Shown here: positions 46,669 to 60,000 of the stretch, one piece after another
Layout: every line of letters starts with the position of its first letter
How positions within the stretch are numbered: the stretch's first letter is position 1
Source of the DNA: Owenia fusiformis
Taxonomy: Eukaryota > Annelida > Polychaeta > Sabellida > Oweniidae
Reading direction: 5' to 3'
DNA: 64,000 bases
Assembly (NCBI GenBank): GCA_903813345.2
Contig: CAIIXF020000003.1
Location: forward strand, 18,616,931-18,680,930
The notes under the pieces: model-generated
Told to the model about the DNA's origin: nothing
The model's input: the letters and a program-made list of their open reading frames with translations, nothing else
Databases searched by the model: none
Translations under genes and position numbers: made by a program

Positions 46669-48093
46669 TACATTGCTTGGATAAACATTTCTCATTCCAT
46701 GAAGCAATTTACATCAACCCAATATTGAAGTCGATCCGGTTCCAGAGCCATTAGCTGGCGATCCTCCAGTAAATGATGGATCATATTAAATAAATCTCGA
46801 TGATTTTGTAACCTCGGCTGGATGATTCTACAGCTTTCTTTAAACAAATGACACAAATTCCAGGATAATTTTATCGATTAACCTTTTTTGAAATTGTGGT
46901 AAGTGGAATATTTATGTATTTGAAAGTTTGTTGTTCACCCTAGTACCCCACACAAAAGATTGTTCCCTCACTTTCCCTCATATTGTGCCACTTCCCCACG
47001 GCTAAATCATAATGAAAATTGGTGTATTTTCTCTCTGGTTATATTTTTGACACTCAATTTGTTTTTTTTTTCAAATTACTAACATCTTTTACATTGGCAC
47101 ACAAGGTCAAAATCTGCTACAATGTTTCCAGTTCTCCATTAATGACCAATATTTGCCCAATCTAAAATTTCTTTCATTGAGTTTTATTTCTCAAACATAA
47201 CGGGTGTCAAAGGTTCTGGTAGTGGTCGGTATAATGTGCGAAATGTTCAACTAAAATACAGGCGTATTAATAATGTGAAGCGTTCAACATTAACTCAGTA
47301 CAATAGAAGGTTGTTCGATGGAGTCCACCAGGCGAGCCTGTCGATGAATATGGCCATCGTATTGTTGGTCCTAGTAAATCTGAGGAATGCAAACTGGCCC
47401 TCAATGATGCCCTACATGAGCTCAAGGACTATCCTAGGATGTTCCAAGAAATTAACAACAAATTAAAAGAGCTGTACTGTAATTATAAGTGATTTCCAAC
47501 GCAGTTTTAAAGATGGCCAAGTACAGTAGCTTCGACTGTAATGAGACGACGATCAAACATTCAAGTGTTTCAAAAGCCAAAAAATATTTTGCAAAGACTA
47601 AAAATCAGTACACGTATATACAATGTCAGAGTAACATTAAATAACACTTGAAGATAGTATTCTGTACCCTAAATAAATATGATAGCTGAAAATTGAGAAA
47701 CGTTAACTATTTTGGTGTTTAAGTTCAATTAAATGATGGCCTTGTTATACTTGGAGAAACGACCGATTTCAAGAGAAGACAGGTAATATCATTATCGCTT
47801 TCAAATCTAGTCCACAAGCAAAGGAACCAGCACAGAAGATATCTTTCTTAAGAGAAGGTCAGAGCAAAGGGGCCCATAAGTTGTCTTGGGATGAGATGTA
47901 TTGGGGACGAGTTGTCTTGGGGATGAGTTGTCTTAGGATGAGTTGTCTTGGGGATGAGTTGTCCTGTTATCATTTTAAACAAAATTGATTTGCACTGGGG
48001 GGAATAATGAATGTATATCGTGTTATTTTGTGGAGTACTCTGTTGCAATTCGATGACCTTAAGACAACTGAAAACCAACCTTTTGTTTAAAAT
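46669..48093. other. Intergenic, no gene recognised
   Basis: Contains a lone TAGTACCCCACACAA near 46941 (terminus of the E1/E2 family) and the short minisatellite at 47878-47966. The coding fragments present are unconvincing. Confidence 0.35.
47878..47966. repeat. Short GT-rich minisatellite, ~15-17-bp unit
   Basis: About five degenerate copies of GAGTTGTCTTGGGGAT just 3' of the hexosaminidase-type gene. They lie on its likely transcript strand as an A/C-rich repeat. Confidence 0.6.
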
Positions 48094-48098
48094 TTATT
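48093..48098 (-). terminator. AATAAA overlapping the stop codon of the hexosaminidase-type gene
   Basis: On the coding strand GAATAAATT contains both the TAA stop (48096-48094) and an AATAAA. If used, the 3' UTR would be very short. It may be coincidental, which would place the true polyadenylation site further left. Confidence 0.3.
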
Positions 48099-51000
48099 CA
48101 TGTGTTATCTTTACATGATGGCTACCATTGAATATTTTAACCCAAAAAGGTAAACTTAACGAGCAGTATAAGACAATTACAACAGCAAACGACAGGATTA
48201 AACAACGAGTCCTCAAAAACGATTGTCCAATTTTCAAAATGGCTGCCCTATCGCAGCTTGTTACCATCATTACAAGAGAGATAACACACAGTGTTCCCAT
48301 GAAGTACGTGTCATATCCAAACTCATACAATTTCGCGTCATTTTCTTTTTCCTGAAAAAATGAAACTGAATCAACAAATGTTCACATTCAGTCATAAATA
48401 TTGTCATATGTTACTACGTATTATAATTATGTACGAGTATAAGGCATTTTCTCATAAATGTAAGACCATGTTTTTATACCTATCACTCTATGAAAACGAA
48501 TCATTCACTATCAATAGTGAAGGCCTTACCAGATAAAATCTTAGTATAAGAATATTGCATTAAACATGAATAAATGTATACCACATCAGAAACGGCATCT
48601 GATTTTCTTGTCACACGACCATTCGATGTTGTCAATCGAGATATCAGTACGTCACTCTCGCTGGTTTTGACATTCGGTTTTACAGTTAAGTCTTCCTCGT
48701 CTTTTAATGGACGCCTGCAGAAGCCTGGACCATTTAAAACACCAACTTTGAACCCACGACTACAAGCAATACGAGTGCATTTATTATTTGATTTTAAAAT
48801 ACATTTTTCTATGGTAAGCACGTATAGACCTGCAAAGATTAATGATTAAAATTGCAAATTATGTGGAAATGCACCACATTCCTTCCATTTTGTTAAGTCA
48901 GAATCGTATGTAGAGTTAGCCCAACATGATGCAACTCATGATGTCCACCGTGGCTTGAAGAATCCATACTTTACTTTTAGAAAATTTGAGTAGACCAATT
49001 GTTAATGACACAACAGACCATTTACACCACGGAAGATGGGGCATGTCACCAGACTTGACTTATCAAACGCTAGAAGATATGTGTTTTCGTGTTACACAAG
49101 AAACTTGTATATTCCTATTTTTACCCTATCATTCTACATCTGTGTTCCTCTATACGCGGGGCAGCTTTGTCTCCAACAAATACGGACTCGTTGCTCCATA
49201 ACCTCTCAGCTGCGGCTGATGCTCGTGGCCTGTAATAAATAATAAGTATTCAATATTACATCCGCCATCAAATATATTCGTATATCAGTGTAGGATTCCG
49301 AGTGAATGTTAATTTTATAATAAGTTAACATCTGAGCATTTCTGAATCAAATTTCATTTATCGTAAAGGCATACCACAATCTTGGCATAATTTCTTGTTC
49401 GTCTACAAATTCCGTCCACATGCACACCTCTCCTCCCAATATCATGTTCTTGTCTGTGTCATTTACTGTCAAAAGAAAGGGAACTGATCATTTAAAATAT
49501 TGTTCAAAAGGATGCGTTCATAATGGTCCTCCTTGTTGAAATTTCTGAAAACCTGAATAATGTTGTAAACAGTAACATTTGCAGGGAGTCATTCCTGAAA
49601 TCGTGAATCAAAACTCACACATTTCGATTTGATCTAATAATCTGCAGTTGTAAAACCGATGCCAGTCAATGCCATATTTTACATTATCAAGATACCAGCA
49701 AGACGCTATAAGAAGTGAATGGTTTGTCTTTGTATATTCAAGTATCTTTTCTATTGTGACATCTGATTTCCAAACCTCAACAACTGCAGTATGTGGAATC
49801 TGTAATCATAAACATCATTGTTCATTTTCATATCTTATTATGTTATTTTATAGTACGTATATTTTTTTCATTATGCAAGACATCGAAAGTATATCAACAT
49901 TTTTTGGGGGGTTTACATTAAAATACAAAAAGAAAATCATTCATATTGTTATATAATCAGTTGATTTATACGTTTTTAAATTCACCAAAATGTAATAGAA
50001 AATGACATACATATAACCTAAAATCAAGGACTTCTTGCCAAAATATGGGTGTTGACTTAACAGCTCTCCTTGTAGTTAGACTGGATATGATCTTTAGAAG
50101 TCTGCAAAAATCAAAGGCGTGCACATTCATTTGCCATTTATCAATCATTTCATCAAAGTATGAAAATTGTTCGCGATTGTGAATCATAGAAAATGTCATA
50201 AACTTTTGGTATCCGTGTTTTTCTCAAAAATTATAATTTGTTTTGTTTTTAAATGATTTCATAGGTAGAAATGCAGAGTCACCTATTTTCGTAATAGTTC
50301 CAAACTTCAACTGAGTTCATGTATCCCATCTGACCCATGAAGATCTTAATATCAGGTTCATGCTCCCTGTCAATATATTACAACATACAATTATCTTTAA
50401 CAAAACGTCAATAATATACTAATTAGTGTTGAACATAGTAACGATTGCTGACGTTACTGACTTATCATCATCAAGGATGAATATAACTGATATATGAACA
50501 TAACATTTATTGGTTATAGTGTAGTCAAACTTGATAATGTTACCAGCATGAAAACGGCACTTCGTCCCCTCCTAAATGTATATAACTATCAGGAAACAAC
50601 TCTAAATATTCCTTAAAGAAATTTTCAATGAAAGTGTATGTTTCTGGACGAGTCGGGTGCAGTGGTCCATAACCGCCATCCAAAGTACCATTTACACTGT
50701 AGCAGGGCGTCAGTAACTCTTTGTACGATTTACCCCACGAGAAGACATGTCCTGTTAAAGCAAAAATCTAAATCATCATTGTACACAGTGATTGTAATGA
50801 CATTGACATTCTATGCTTGGTGGCAGTTTACTGAATCATCTGATTTGACAAGTGACAATTTTTGTACATATCCATTAAAATAAGTTTTGTGGATATTTAA
50901 ATAAATTCTATTTCATGTAGTGAGCAATATTTCCAATGTTAGTGGCACTGTTTCAATTCCATTTCATGTAGTGAGCAATATTTTCAATGATAGTGGCACT

Positions 51001-54000
51001 GTTTCAATTCCATTTCATGTAGTGAGCAATATTTCCAATGTTAGTGGCACTGTTTCAATTCCATTTCATGTAGTGAGCAATATTTCCAATGATAGTGGCA
51101 CTGATTCAATTCCATTTCATGTAGTGAGCAATATTTCCAATGTTAGTGACACTGTTTCAATGCATAATTAGTAGTAACAATACCTAATACAAATATTTAA
51201 TTGGAATTTAATTTTAATGAATATTGCCTAAGATTCGCCTCTGCATTTGATAAATAATCATAAACCGTAAAGTGCGAACCTGGGGTATCGAATTCTGGAA
51301 TAACTCTGATCCCTCTCAACCGTGCATACGAAATAACTTCTGTAACATCGTTATGGTTGAGTACATATGTACCTGAATTGTAAGCTCCCTGTAAAACATT
51401 TTAAAGTTTTTATATCATGTTGCTATAATGTGAAACTATAACGTCACCCTTTCAGAAAGAACAGCATGTAACAGTGCGGTTGGTAGCTCAATTTGCATTA
51501 ATTTTTCACAAATAATAAATTACAATGTATACATATATTTTACAACACACATGTAAATAGTCAAATACAAAAACAATTTTACGTAATATTTAATATGGGG
51601 CTAAAAGGCTTTTCTGGAAAGGCTGAAGGTTCATTCGAGTTTAAATCAAATTGCTTTCTGTTCGATAGGATGAGAGTAGATATTCATTAGAGTCAATATT
51701 CATTTGAGTCAATATTCATGATAGTCAGACTCTAATTGGTAACTAGGCAGTTGGAACAACTTCTATTTGACATCATACAACAGAGAATTCTAAAGAGAAC
51801 GAACCAAAGGCCCTTAAATGGAAGTGAGTACACTTCAAAAATGTATGCGATGCAGACCAGAGAATGTAAAAGCGTTACCTTAAGAGTTAGATTGGGATAC
51901 GTCTTGCACTCAAGCGGAAAACTCTGGTCATCTATCAAATGCCAGTGAAGAACATTAAATTTATTTTGGCACATCGCATCCTAATAAAATACAAATAAAA
52001 ACAAACGGGTATTCAATAAATAAATACATTTACATGAAAATGTGTATTATTTGGATAGACGGAAGAATTTGATTTATTGGGTTTTGTTTCTCAAATGCTG
52101 TTTTTGTCTTTGTGCTGTCCCATTATGTTGTAAACCGACAACAAATTTTCATATACGTGATGCAAGGCAACGGCAACAAAAACAAACTGTAGATAGGTAA
52201 ATATGCTTTAAAAACATTTGATAAAGGAGCAACGTGAAGAAATAATACTGTACATTAACTTACTAGATTTTGCAGTATAATATCCATAGGGAGAAAATGT
52301 CTCGCTGAATCCAACAATACTCCGCGATGTTTGAACCGTGGATAATCTTCAACATGAGTCTCATTTATGAGAAACTGAAACAGAAAAAAATTACCTATGC
52401 AATGTTTACAGGGAGCCTACCATCCAGGCCTTATATGTTAAAACTTTTAGTGTTATCAACCACTGATATACCATCTTTTCACACGTTAACTTTTTCACAA
52501 TCAAAAAATTCAAATGTTTATTAATGGACGTATATGAGTTAATTGCTCTTTGCTTTATGTATTTCAGCAGTTTATTGGGGTCGATGTAAACTTGTTTCCA
52601 CTGGCAGTTTCATGCTCAAGATGGCCCATCGGCCTTGTGCGTTTTTGCACAATTATACATTTATTTAACCAGCTTAAGTCTCGTGATTCGAATTTGAGCG
52701 TTTTAATTTTACATGTTCTTTAGCAAAACTTAAGTAAGTGGTTCGACCATGCCTTACCCCTTGATTCTCAGAAATGTATACCATCTGAGTGAAGGTCTCT
52801 AGTCCTCTAACAATTCCCCATACTTCGTTTGCCTCGAGTATTGCTTCCTCTGAATTTATCACTAGTTTATCTGGAAACTAGAACCAGTTTTCGTACTTCC
52901 TCGAACATAATAAGTTTTTATATGATAAAAAAGTAGTGATTTTATAAATAAGCAGAAGAATTTAAATTGAGTTCGACCGGTGTACATAAAAGTACCACTC
53001 GTACTGTTATAAACACTCATATTTTATACTCACATGATTCGTCCATGTCTATATTTGGTAGTTTGGGGCAATCTGAAGAACGTACAATCACGTCTAATGA
53101 TTGTATGTCTCCTGTGATATATTCTGATATTCTGTCTGGATAGTTAACGTAAGATATGGTCTTAAACACTAATCCCATGCTTCTAAGTATTGAATCCGTG
53201 ATAATATCACATTTTGAATCAGACTTGTTTGTGATCCGAAAACTTTTTTTGTTCATTTTGAATATCCTATCTGCCTGTGAAGTAAATTTTTGAGGAAGTG
53301 GCCATGGAAAGCCAATAGATGGATATGGCGCGTGCTTGATGGGCATTCGATGATCCTGTGATTTCAGTATATAGCCGTGGTGTCCGAACCAGCTTACGTT
53401 AAGTGCAGGTTGGGGTAAATCCTCGACTGGGACAGCATCAAACCACTGAAAGGATTTCGTTGTATTGTAGTCATTGGCATCTGTTGAAGTGGCGTTATCT
53501 TCTGCGTCTATTATCTTGTGAAGTAACCTATGAGAGTGTTTGTTTTCAAATTTTGCTATCCGACCAGGTTCTAAATAAGAAATTTGGTGAAGTTTATGTT
53601 TGTAATTGTTTAGATGATAAGCATGATGTATTTGAAATTATTTATTGATCACTGCCCAAATGGCATTGTTTATTTTCTGTTTTTCGAATGTTGTCCCTTT
53701 ATTTCTATATTTAGTTTTATCTACCTAAGCATGTGTAAGACCCAGATGACCATCTTCCATTTGGCTCGCAGAATTTTGTGCGTTGCCCAAACAGTACAAA
53801 TCCATCGTTACATTCTACAGTTCCATGTGTGTTAACGAAATGACCTGTTGTAATGAATGTCCCATTTGGAGGGTCGGCTAACTTAGGGCATAATGTTCCT
53901 CTGTCTGTAACATTAAAACTCCAATGTTTAATAGAGAAAGATTCATATATAATGTCATAAGAAGTAGATTCTTTGCTTTGCGTCCCCCCTGCTTGCACGA

Positions 54001-57000
54001 TTTTGAGTAAATCAGAAAAAACAAACACATCCAAATACCAATCACTAGGGTCTGAAAGTACCATCGCATTTCGTTCAATCCGAATCAGACGAAATGGCAG
54101 ATAATTTGACGTGCGTCAAAATTGACAGTGTTATTGATTAGTTTTGGCATACAGGGTGTTCCAAAAGTAACAGGACTGGTGCTGGCATTTTGTCAATTCT
54201 GCACAGAGTGTCTTCAAATTTTCACAAATTGTACATTGTGTATTTTCTTATTTTTTCCCTTGAATAGCCGAATAGCTACGTTTAAATATATTGATAAAAT
54301 GTATAGGCTCGATATGTGTTTGTAATCACTGCAAATTGGTATATGCCCATGTCATCCCTTTTATGCCCATAAAATGTATACATTTCTCAGCAAACAAGTG
54401 TTTTTTCTTGAGTTTGTTTTTGTTTTCCTTGTACCCTTGCATGATTTGGATTTTGCAAGGACGCAAAACAAAGCATCTACTTTTTATGGCCTCTAAATTC
54501 TATATATTATTAACAACTGAAACAAATCTTGGCATTTAATGGGTTGTTCTATAAGTTCTGAACTCATAATTCAAAAACTAAACGTTTTTTTCTCATTCAT
54601 GACCTGGGTTTAGTCAGTATTATATGTTCAGACAATACATGAATGATGTACATCACTTCACAAAATTTATTTTTAATTGGATAAGAATCAATAAATACAT
54701 GTTAATCAGAATAATTGATAAATAAGTAAAATATACTAATCTAGGAGTAGGGAGGGTCATCTCTAGCTAGCGTTATATGATGAATAATTTCCTTATACCG
54801 TATACCCACCAACACATTTAAATGCTTGGGTAGGCCTCCATACTCTATCATCCATATCACAATACAAAACGGTCTCCTTTAAGTTCAGCCTTGACCCATC
54901 CTGGTACAAATTATATCCAACGATGCACGATATTTCAACTACAGTCACGTGACCAACAGTCTGGATGACGTTCAGTTTCGTATCCACGGGCTTGCTATGT
55001 TGAGTCTTCTTCAACTTTAGACTGTTTAATTGACAACCATTTTCAAAGGTAACATTGAAGGCTGAAAATAATTAAATTGCATGTAAAATGTAATGGGTTT
55101 CTTCGTTCTAAACTTAATAGCATTGTCAAAAATAATTAATAGAAACGATGTTGAATTAAGTTTTGAAATATAAATTTCTTGCTTACGTAAGCATTGTCCT
55201 ATTTTTCTGTCCCATCCATGGAGTGTGCACAATGACATTTCATGCCCTGCCATAACATACCCGTCCCTGCAGAACAACACGACGGTGATACCTACTTTAC
55301 TACTCACGTTTGCGGCGTGTCCATCATCTTTAACGATGACTCCATTGAGAGGAGCTTGCAAAGCTGGACATCGAAACGGCGTTGCTAAAAAATCCATCAT
55401 AACAATTTTAGTATATGATTAGGATTTTGACCTAAATGGTTATGTTAACGTTAAATGTTTATCTTTCAAAAGTATGTGAAAACAATGTCAACATCTTTTA
55501 ACATTTTTATTTTTCGTTTAAAAGAAGAGAATGCACTTCAATAGTATAAATACATATTTGTGTCACTCTCCCTCTAGGACCAATGATGTGACATACTTCT
55601 CTACATAGTTCATTTAAGGGTGGGAGGGTGGTTGTATGCTGTATTTTTCTGGATGCCTCTCTGAACTGTTACACCTGAGAAACTATTCATTTTCAAGTAG
55701 AATTCATACTCACATTTGTACGTTACATTTCCTGTTGCCCAAGTAAAATCCATACTCACATCTGCACGTTACATTTCCTGTTTTCCAAGTAGAATCCACA
55801 CTCATATTTGCATGTTACATTTCCTGTTTTCCAAGTAGAATCCATACTCACATTTGCACGTTACATTTCCTGTTGCCCAAGTAGAATTCATAGTCAAATT
55901 TGAAGGTGACATTTCCTGTTGCCCAAGTTGAATTCATACCCACATTTGCACGTTGCATTTCCTGTTTTCCAAGTAGAATTCACACTCACATTTGCACGTT
56001 GCATTTCCTGTTGCCCAAGTAGAATTCATACTCACATTTGCACGTTACATTTCCTGTTTTCCAAGTAGAATTCATACTCACATTTGCACGTTGCATTTCC
56101 TGTTGTCCAAGTAGAATTCATACTCACATTTGCATGTAACATTTTCAGTTGCCCAAGTAGAATTCATACTCACATTTGCACGTTGCATTCCCTGATGCCA
56201 ATGTAAAATTCATAATTACATTTGTACGTTGCATTTCCTGTTGCCCAAGTAGAATTCATACTCACATTTGTACGTTACGTTTCCTGTTGCCCAAGTAGAA
56301 TTCATACTCACATTTGCACGTTGCATTTCCTGTTGCCCAAGTAGAATTCATACTCACATTTGTACGTTACATTTCCTGTTTTCCAAGTAGAATTCACACT
56401 CACATTTGCACGTTGCATTTCCTGTTTTCCAAGTAGAATTCACACTCACATTTGCACGTTGCATTTCCTGTTGCCCAAGTAGAATTCATACTCACATTTG
56501 CACGTTACATTTCCTGTTTTCCAAGTGGAATTCATACTCACATTTGCACGTTGCATTTCCTGTTGTCCAAGTAGAATTCATACTCACATTTGCATGTAAC
56601 ATTTTCAGTTGCCCAAGTAGAATTCATACTCACATTTGCACGTTGCATTCCCTGATGCCAATGTAAAATTCATACTTACATTTGCACGTTACATTTCCTG
56701 TTTTCCAAGTAGAATTCACACTCACATTTGCACGTTGCATTTCCTGTTGTCCAAGTAGAATTCATACTCACATTTGCATGTAACATTTTCAGTTGCCCAA
56801 GTAGAATTCATACTCACATATGCACGTTGCATTCCCTGATGCCAATGTAAAATTCATACTTACATTTGCACGTTACATTTCCTGTTGCCCAAGTAGAATT
56901 CATACTCACATCTGCACGTTACATTTCCTGTTGCCCAAGTAGAATTCATACTCACATTTGCACGTTACATTTCCCGTTTTCCAAGTAGAATCCATACTCA

Positions 57001-60000
57001 CTTTTGCATTTTGCATTCCCTGTTGCCAATCAAAAATTCATACTTACATTTGCACGTTACATTTCCTGTTGCACTAGTAGAATTCATACTTACATTTGCA
57101 CGTTACATTTCCTGTTTTCCAAGTAGAATTCACACTCACATTTGCACGTTGCATTTCCTGTTGTCCAAGTAGAATTCATACTCACATTTGCATGTAACAT
57201 TTTCAGTTGCCCAAGTAGAATTCATACTCACATATGCACGTTGCATTCCCTGATGCCAATGTAAAATTCATACTTACATTTGCACGTTACATTTCCTGTT
57301 GCCCAAGTAGAATTCATACTCACATCTGCACGTTACATTTCCTGTTGCCCAAGTAGAATTCATACTCACATTTGCACGTTACATTTCCCGTTTTCCAAGT
57401 AGAATCCATACTCACTTTTGCATTTTGCATTCCCTGTTGCCAATCTAAAATTCATACTTACATTTGCACGTTACATTTCCTGTTGCACTAGTAGAATTCA
57501 TACTTACATTTGCACGTTACATTTCCTGTTTTCCAAGTAGAATTCACACTCACATTTGCACGTTACATATCCGGTTGCCAATGTAAAATTCATACTTACA
57601 TTTGCACGTTACATTTTCTGTTGCTCAAATTGAATTCATACTCACATTTGCACGTTACATATCCGGTTGCCAATGTAAAATTCATACTTACATTTGCACG
57701 TTACATTTTCTGTTGCTCAAATTGAATTCATACTCACATTTGCACGTTACATTTCCGGTTGCCAATGTAAACTTTATACTTACATTTGCACGTTACATAT
57801 CCTGTTGCTCAAGTAGAATTCATACTCACATTTGCACGTTACATTTCCGGTTGCCAATGTAAACTTCATACTTACATTTGCACGTTACATATCCTGTTGT
57901 CCAAGTAGGATTCATACTCACATTTGCACGTTACATTTCCGGTTGCCAATGTAAACTTCATACTCACATTTGCATGTTATATTTCCTGTTTTCCAAATAG
58001 AATTCATACTCATATTTGCACGTTACATTTCCTGTTGTCCAAGTAGAATTCATACTCACATTTGCACGTTACATTTCTTGTTGCCCAAGTAGAATCTATA
58101 CTCACTTTTGCACGTTACATTTCCTGTTGCCCTAGTAGAATTCATACTCACTTTTGCAAGTTACATTTCCTGTTGCCCAAGTAGAATTCATACTCACTTT
58201 TGCAAGTTACATTTCCTGTTGCCCAAGTAGCATTGATACACAAATCGGTGTACTCAATCCCTCCCCATGGTATATCGTTTATGTGAACTACTTGTCCGAT
58301 CGAACATTTATATGTTGCATACATTTTTTTGTTTTTCATATATATGTGTAATGTGCTGTTTGCTGGTACTTTTGGGACTATGCAGGGTGATCCTTGGACG
58401 TCGTTTTCTGTATCTCTATGCTTATCTGGAGACGCTGTGTGATTTCTTGTGAATTTTTCACTCAGCTGGTGTAAATCCCCCTCAAATGGAATCACTGGAA
58501 TAAAAAAATACTTCTCAATATTGTAAGTTTGTTATTTTCCTTTGTGGATATATATTTACCTTATTACATGCAAGGTGTTTATAAAATAGACATTTTGTAT
58601 ATTTTTGCAAAATACCATGGAAAACTCATGCCATATATAATAGTTTTACGAACGGTCGCGACAATAGGGAGTTTAAGATTAGCGTAAATAACCCATTTAC
58701 CTATACCCATACGTAGTTTGTTATTACACTAAGCGGTATTTTACCTAAGTTACAGGGTTTACCATGCGTAATTACCTACATGTATAAATGGTCGAAGATA
58801 GGTAATTCGAAAACGTATGTTTTTATCCAACAAGTTATGTCATTTTTAGATGAAATATCATCCATTAAACTTTAAAATAGTAATAACAAACATTTCTCAT
58901 TCGATCTGCATAGAAATTAAGTGGTCGAACACATTCATTGATGCGATAAACGATGCCATGTGATGATGCATGAAATTGTTGAATTTACACATTCTTCATC
59001 AGTTTTGCTTATTGTAAATGTATGAAATCAGCAATTTCCTCGTGGTTTTAATTGTTTAACTTTACTATTTGGTCACTCTCATTGCTGGATCATGCTAGAA
59101 ATTTAACATTTCGCCTTAAGTCACTGCCCCATTAGAGGACCCACAAGCAATACTCCCTCCCAACAACAGAAGCTACACCACACTCTCTCTGAAGTATATA
59201 ACAGTTCTTGGAGATGACATGTACTGGTATATGCCATATAAGCCATCGCATGGTTTTCATTCTATAATTAGGATGTTAATTTTATCATAAATTGTAGCAT
59301 ACACTGTACGGTTTCGTAGCCTTTTACGTTAATCTTAAACTCATTTTGCAATACGCATTACCTATACGTATCCGTAACAAACATACGGATAGGGATAGGT
59401 ACACGTATATTTTTACGCTAATCTTAACCTCCCTATTAGCGAAGCAAATACTTTCATAAAAAGTCAAAGTATTGAGCGAGAAGTTTTACTATTGCGATGT
59501 GGTTTTCTTTTAACTTTGCAAGGAAATGCAAAACGTTACCCCGAGAACACTCCAGACGTTTTTTCACCCTATTTTGAGGTATCGTACTTTTGCCCAAATT
59601 ATATTTACCACTTAAGATTTTTAGCCAAGTTTTGATATTCAATTCAAGGATTTCAATCGGTGGAGAAGAAATATGCAAGGGGCCATTTTGATACTCATCA
59701 CATCTTTCTGCCTTCAACTAATGCTTCTAGGGGAGAAGCAAATAGAAGGCAATGATTTCTCATGATGGGCCATTGGCAATGACATTTTACAGCATTTCAA
59801 ATCGGACAGCATCTTAATTCTGCATAGATTTTCAAAATGATCGCCTTTTACACGGTTTATCGCATGCTTACAAGTTTTTGAATAATACAATTTGGTAGCT
59901 TTGGTCATTTTCCAAGACGGCACCTCCAATGTTAAAAACATCGTTCGATGGCGCACCACGTATACAGCTTGTGCGAAAAATACTAGACTATGGCTTGTTC

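Larger units (their letters stand above)
53725..58494 (-). other. Four CCP/sushi-type exons N-terminal to the GH20 region
   Basis: All are symmetric phase 1-1 exons, the class that can be shuffled without breaking frame. 53725-53904 (60 codons) is a textbook [30 protein letters not shown], then [10 protein letters not shown]. 55187-55384 (66 codons) likewise: [34 protein letters not shown]. 54810-55061 (84 codons) and 58198-58494 (99 codons) are more diverged but keep a CCP-like cysteine layout ([29 protein letters not shown]). The 58198 exon has a hydrophilic N-terminal extension of about 38 residues. Confidence 0.75.

Noticed and set aside
50920-51171. 84-residue repeat protein ([17 protein letters not shown] units)
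   Set aside because: An intronic minisatellite with a period divisible by three; its frame is antisense to the host gene and has no gene context.
53878-54078. Signal-peptide-like frame ([20 protein letters not shown]) just upstream of a CCP exon as an alternative first exon
   Set aside because: It runs into the CCP exon in the wrong frame and has no usable donor that would restore phase 1.
56406-57862. Open frames of 70-90 codons encoding repeated HVx[12 protein letters not shown]-like peptides
   Set aside because: These are by-products of the 46-bp minisatellite read on the strand opposite to the gene.
55694-58230. CRISPR-like array
   Set aside because: Units are contiguous 46-bp tandem copies without unique spacers, inside an animal intron, and derive from an exon end.
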